Below are positions 62,878 through 64,000 of a DNA stretch of 64,000 nucleotides, one piece after another; position 1 is the stretch's first letter, and each line of letters begins with the position of its first letter. Origin of the DNA: JBCBRD01 sp039819785 (lineage in GTDB: Bacteria; Pseudomonadota; Alphaproteobacteria; Rhizobiales; Hyphomicrobiaceae). Position numbers and translations under genes: made by a program. Where the stretch lies: positions 13,644-77,643 of the forward strand of contig JBCBRH010000016.1 of NCBI GenBank assembly GCA_039819785.1. Direction: 5' to 3'. The notes under the pieces were generated by a model, which did not search any database, was not told the origin of the DNA, and saw only the letters and a list, made by a program, of their open reading frames with translations.

Positions 62878-63672
62878 ATGAAACTCATCGTTGGACTTGG
62901 TAATCCGGGCGACAAGTACGCGCGCAACCGGCACAACGTCGGCTTCATGGCTGTCGACCAGATTGTTGCCCATCACAACCTGTCGCCGTGGCGCCGGAAG
63001 TTTCAGGGGCTGATCAGCGATGGGACGATTGATGGTGAGCGCGTCATTGTCCTCAAGCCGCAGACGTACATGAACGACAGCGGCCAGTCGGTCGGGGAGG
63101 CGGCCCGGTTCCACAAGCTGGACGAAGCTGATGTGGTTGTCCTTTACGACGAGATTGATCTGGCGCCTGGCAAGCTCAAGGTGAAGGCGGGCGGCGGCAA
63201 TGCCGGCCATAACGGTTTGAAGTCCATGAGCGCGCACTTGGGCAACGACTATGTGCGTGTGCGGATCGGCGTGGGGCATCCCGGGCAAAAGCACCTTGTG
63301 GCGCACTATGTTCTGGGCGATTTTTCGAAGGCGGATGGCCAGTGGCTTGAGCCGATGCTGGATGAAATCGCGCGCGCTGCCGGGCTGCTGGCCAAGGGCG
63401 ATCACGCCCGGTTTCTCAGTGAGGTTGCCCGCCATCTGGGTGGTGGGGCGGACGGCAAGGGCGGTCACGGCACGGCTTCAAAGGCGGCGGCGCCCGCCCT
63501 GCCGAAGCGGACGACTGCAACGTCTGAGCGGTCAGACCGCTCGCCTCGGTCTGCGGGGTCGCCCAGCAAAGGCGGCGGCAAGCATCCTGCGGGCGAACGG
63601 GCCTCCAAGCGCCAGGGGGCGCTGGCTGAAAATCTCAAGAACTGGCTGAAGGGGCGCGGCGGCAAGGACTGA
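62878..63672 (+). CDS. pth: Peptidyl-tRNA hydrolase with long C-terminal extension
   Basis: A 264-residue enzyme that recycles peptidyl-tRNA. Residues 1-190 are the normal Pth fold: 'KLIVGLGNPGDKYARNRHN' with catalytic His19 and Asn9, 'LKPQTYMNDSG' with Asn66, 'VVVLYDEIDLAPGKLKVK' with Asp91, and 'GGGNAGHNGLKS' with Asn112. The last ~75 residues are an added low-complexity tail rich in Gly, Ser, Ala, Arg and Lys, ending in 'NLKNWLKGRGGKD'. Tails of this type occur in several alphaproteobacterial Pth proteins. The ATG at 62878 has GAGG upstream; the next start upstream adds five residues. Confidence 0.96.
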   Translation: MKLIVGLGNPGDKYARNRHNVGFMAVDQIVAHHNLSPWRRKFQGLISDGTIDGERVIVLKPQTYMNDSGQSVGEAARFHKLDEADVVVLYDEIDLAPGKLKVKAGGGNAGHNGLKSMSAHLGNDYVRVRIGVGHPGQKHLVAHYVLGDFSKADGQWLEPMLDEIARAAGLLAKGDHARFLSEVARHLGGGADGKGGHGTASKAAAPALPKRTTATSERSDRSPRSAGSPSKGGGKHPAGERASKRQGALAENLKNWLKGRGGKD

Positions 63673-64000
63673 GATGGCGCGGGCGCGTGGGCGTTTGAGG
63701 GCAGGGCGGGCGTCGGTTGTGGCTTCGCTGAGGGTTTCGGTGAAGCGGGGAATTGACCGACGGTCGAAGTGTGGAGGAAGGAGACATTCGGCGCTCAAGC
63801 TAACTTCAGTAGCGCAGGATGCTGGCCCGCGTTCGTTGAACGTCAAAAAAGCGGACGAACCCGCCTCTTCGGCTTGGGGCCGATATTGTTGCAAAAGTCC
63901 GTCGTAATTTGTGCTCGGCGCCGTAGGTGATTTTTTTGAGGCCCCGCGATCCAGTAACCTGCCGCTTTGCTCGCGAGAGCAGCGGCAGTATCAACGCTTG
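63673..64000. other. Terminal non-coding stretch, possible insertion-sequence remnant
   Basis: About 330 bases after pth with no recognised gene. CTGCCGCT (63959-63966) pairs with AGCGGCAG (63981-63988), and inside GCTC/GAGC closes a GCGA loop, a very stable hairpin at the right edge. The block from about 63870 ('TGTTGCAAAAGTCC') looks like DNA I associate with transposon flanks in rhizobia, but no transposase or clear terminal repeat is visible. Confidence 0.4.

Noticed and set aside
1..64000. Search by eye for tRNA, rRNA and riboswitch elements
   Set aside because: No cloverleaf with a TTCGANNC-type T-loop in a plausible setting and no known riboswitch core was noticed; a covariance-model search would be needed to be certain.

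Overview
The window looks like chromosomal DNA of an alphaproteobacterium, most likely of the order Hyphomicrobiales (Rhizobiales). The reasons are the housekeeping gene orders (lgt-midA-pgeF, prs followed by rplY and pth), an arsenic operon of the arsR-aqpS-arsC-arsH type described in Sinorhizobium, a succinoglycan-style exo gene set, and short dispersed palindromic repeats of the kind common in this order. I cannot name a genus.

Layout. (1) 1-10315, minus strand: one enormous open frame, cut by the left edge, encoding at least 3,438 residues of a repetitive cadherin/Ig-like giant adhesin. (2) 10.6-16.8 kb: an aldo/keto reductase, a family 2 glycosyltransferase, a GMC oxidoreductase, a Tat-exported Hint-domain protein and an outer-membrane beta-barrel protein. 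(3) 17.6-39.6 kb: an exopolysaccharide locus with a Wzz/BY-kinase, an acyltransferase, a Wzx flippase, seven glycosyltransferases (including ExoL-like and ExoA-like enzymes), a glucose-1-phosphate cytidylyltransferase, a GH16 glycanase (ExoK-like), an OPX export protein (ExoF-like), a Wzy/ExoQ-like polymerase and a LuxR-type regulator with a degenerate receiver. No initiating sugar-phosphate transferase (ExoY/WbaP type) is visible. (4) 39.8-49.0 kb: hydroxypyruvate isomerase, ArfB, a flavin reductase-like protein, a PYROXD2-like oxidoreductase, a small membrane protein, a secreted cysteine-rich protein, IlvE, and a MarR / OmpR-type regulator / histidine kinase trio. (5) 49.3-53.3 kb: a TetR regulator and an arsenic resistance cluster with two different arsenate reductases, an aquaglyceroporin and a divergent ArsH. 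(6) 53.4-63.7 kb: proC, ybjN, ubiK, lgt, midA, pgeF, a lipoprotein gene, prs, an unknown exported protein, rplY and pth.

How it fits together. Regions 1-3 describe a cell surface built for attachment: an adhesin probably exported by a type I system lying outside the window, plus an acidic-type polysaccharide that is assembled on lipid, flipped by Wzx, polymerised by Wzy under a Wzz kinase, exported through an OPX protein and possibly trimmed by the GH16 enzyme. The arsenic cluster predicts that arsenate is reduced and that arsenite leaves through the channel, since no ArsB or Acr3 pump is present.

Non-coding structure includes four dispersed copies of a roughly 100-bp double-hairpin repeat (two of them starting on the stop codon of the upstream gene), a 13-bp tandem array behind the acyltransferase gene, several clear intrinsic terminators, a probable ArsR operator and a long inverted repeat upstream of the MarR gene. 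I found no tRNA, rRNA, CRISPR array or intact insertion sequence.
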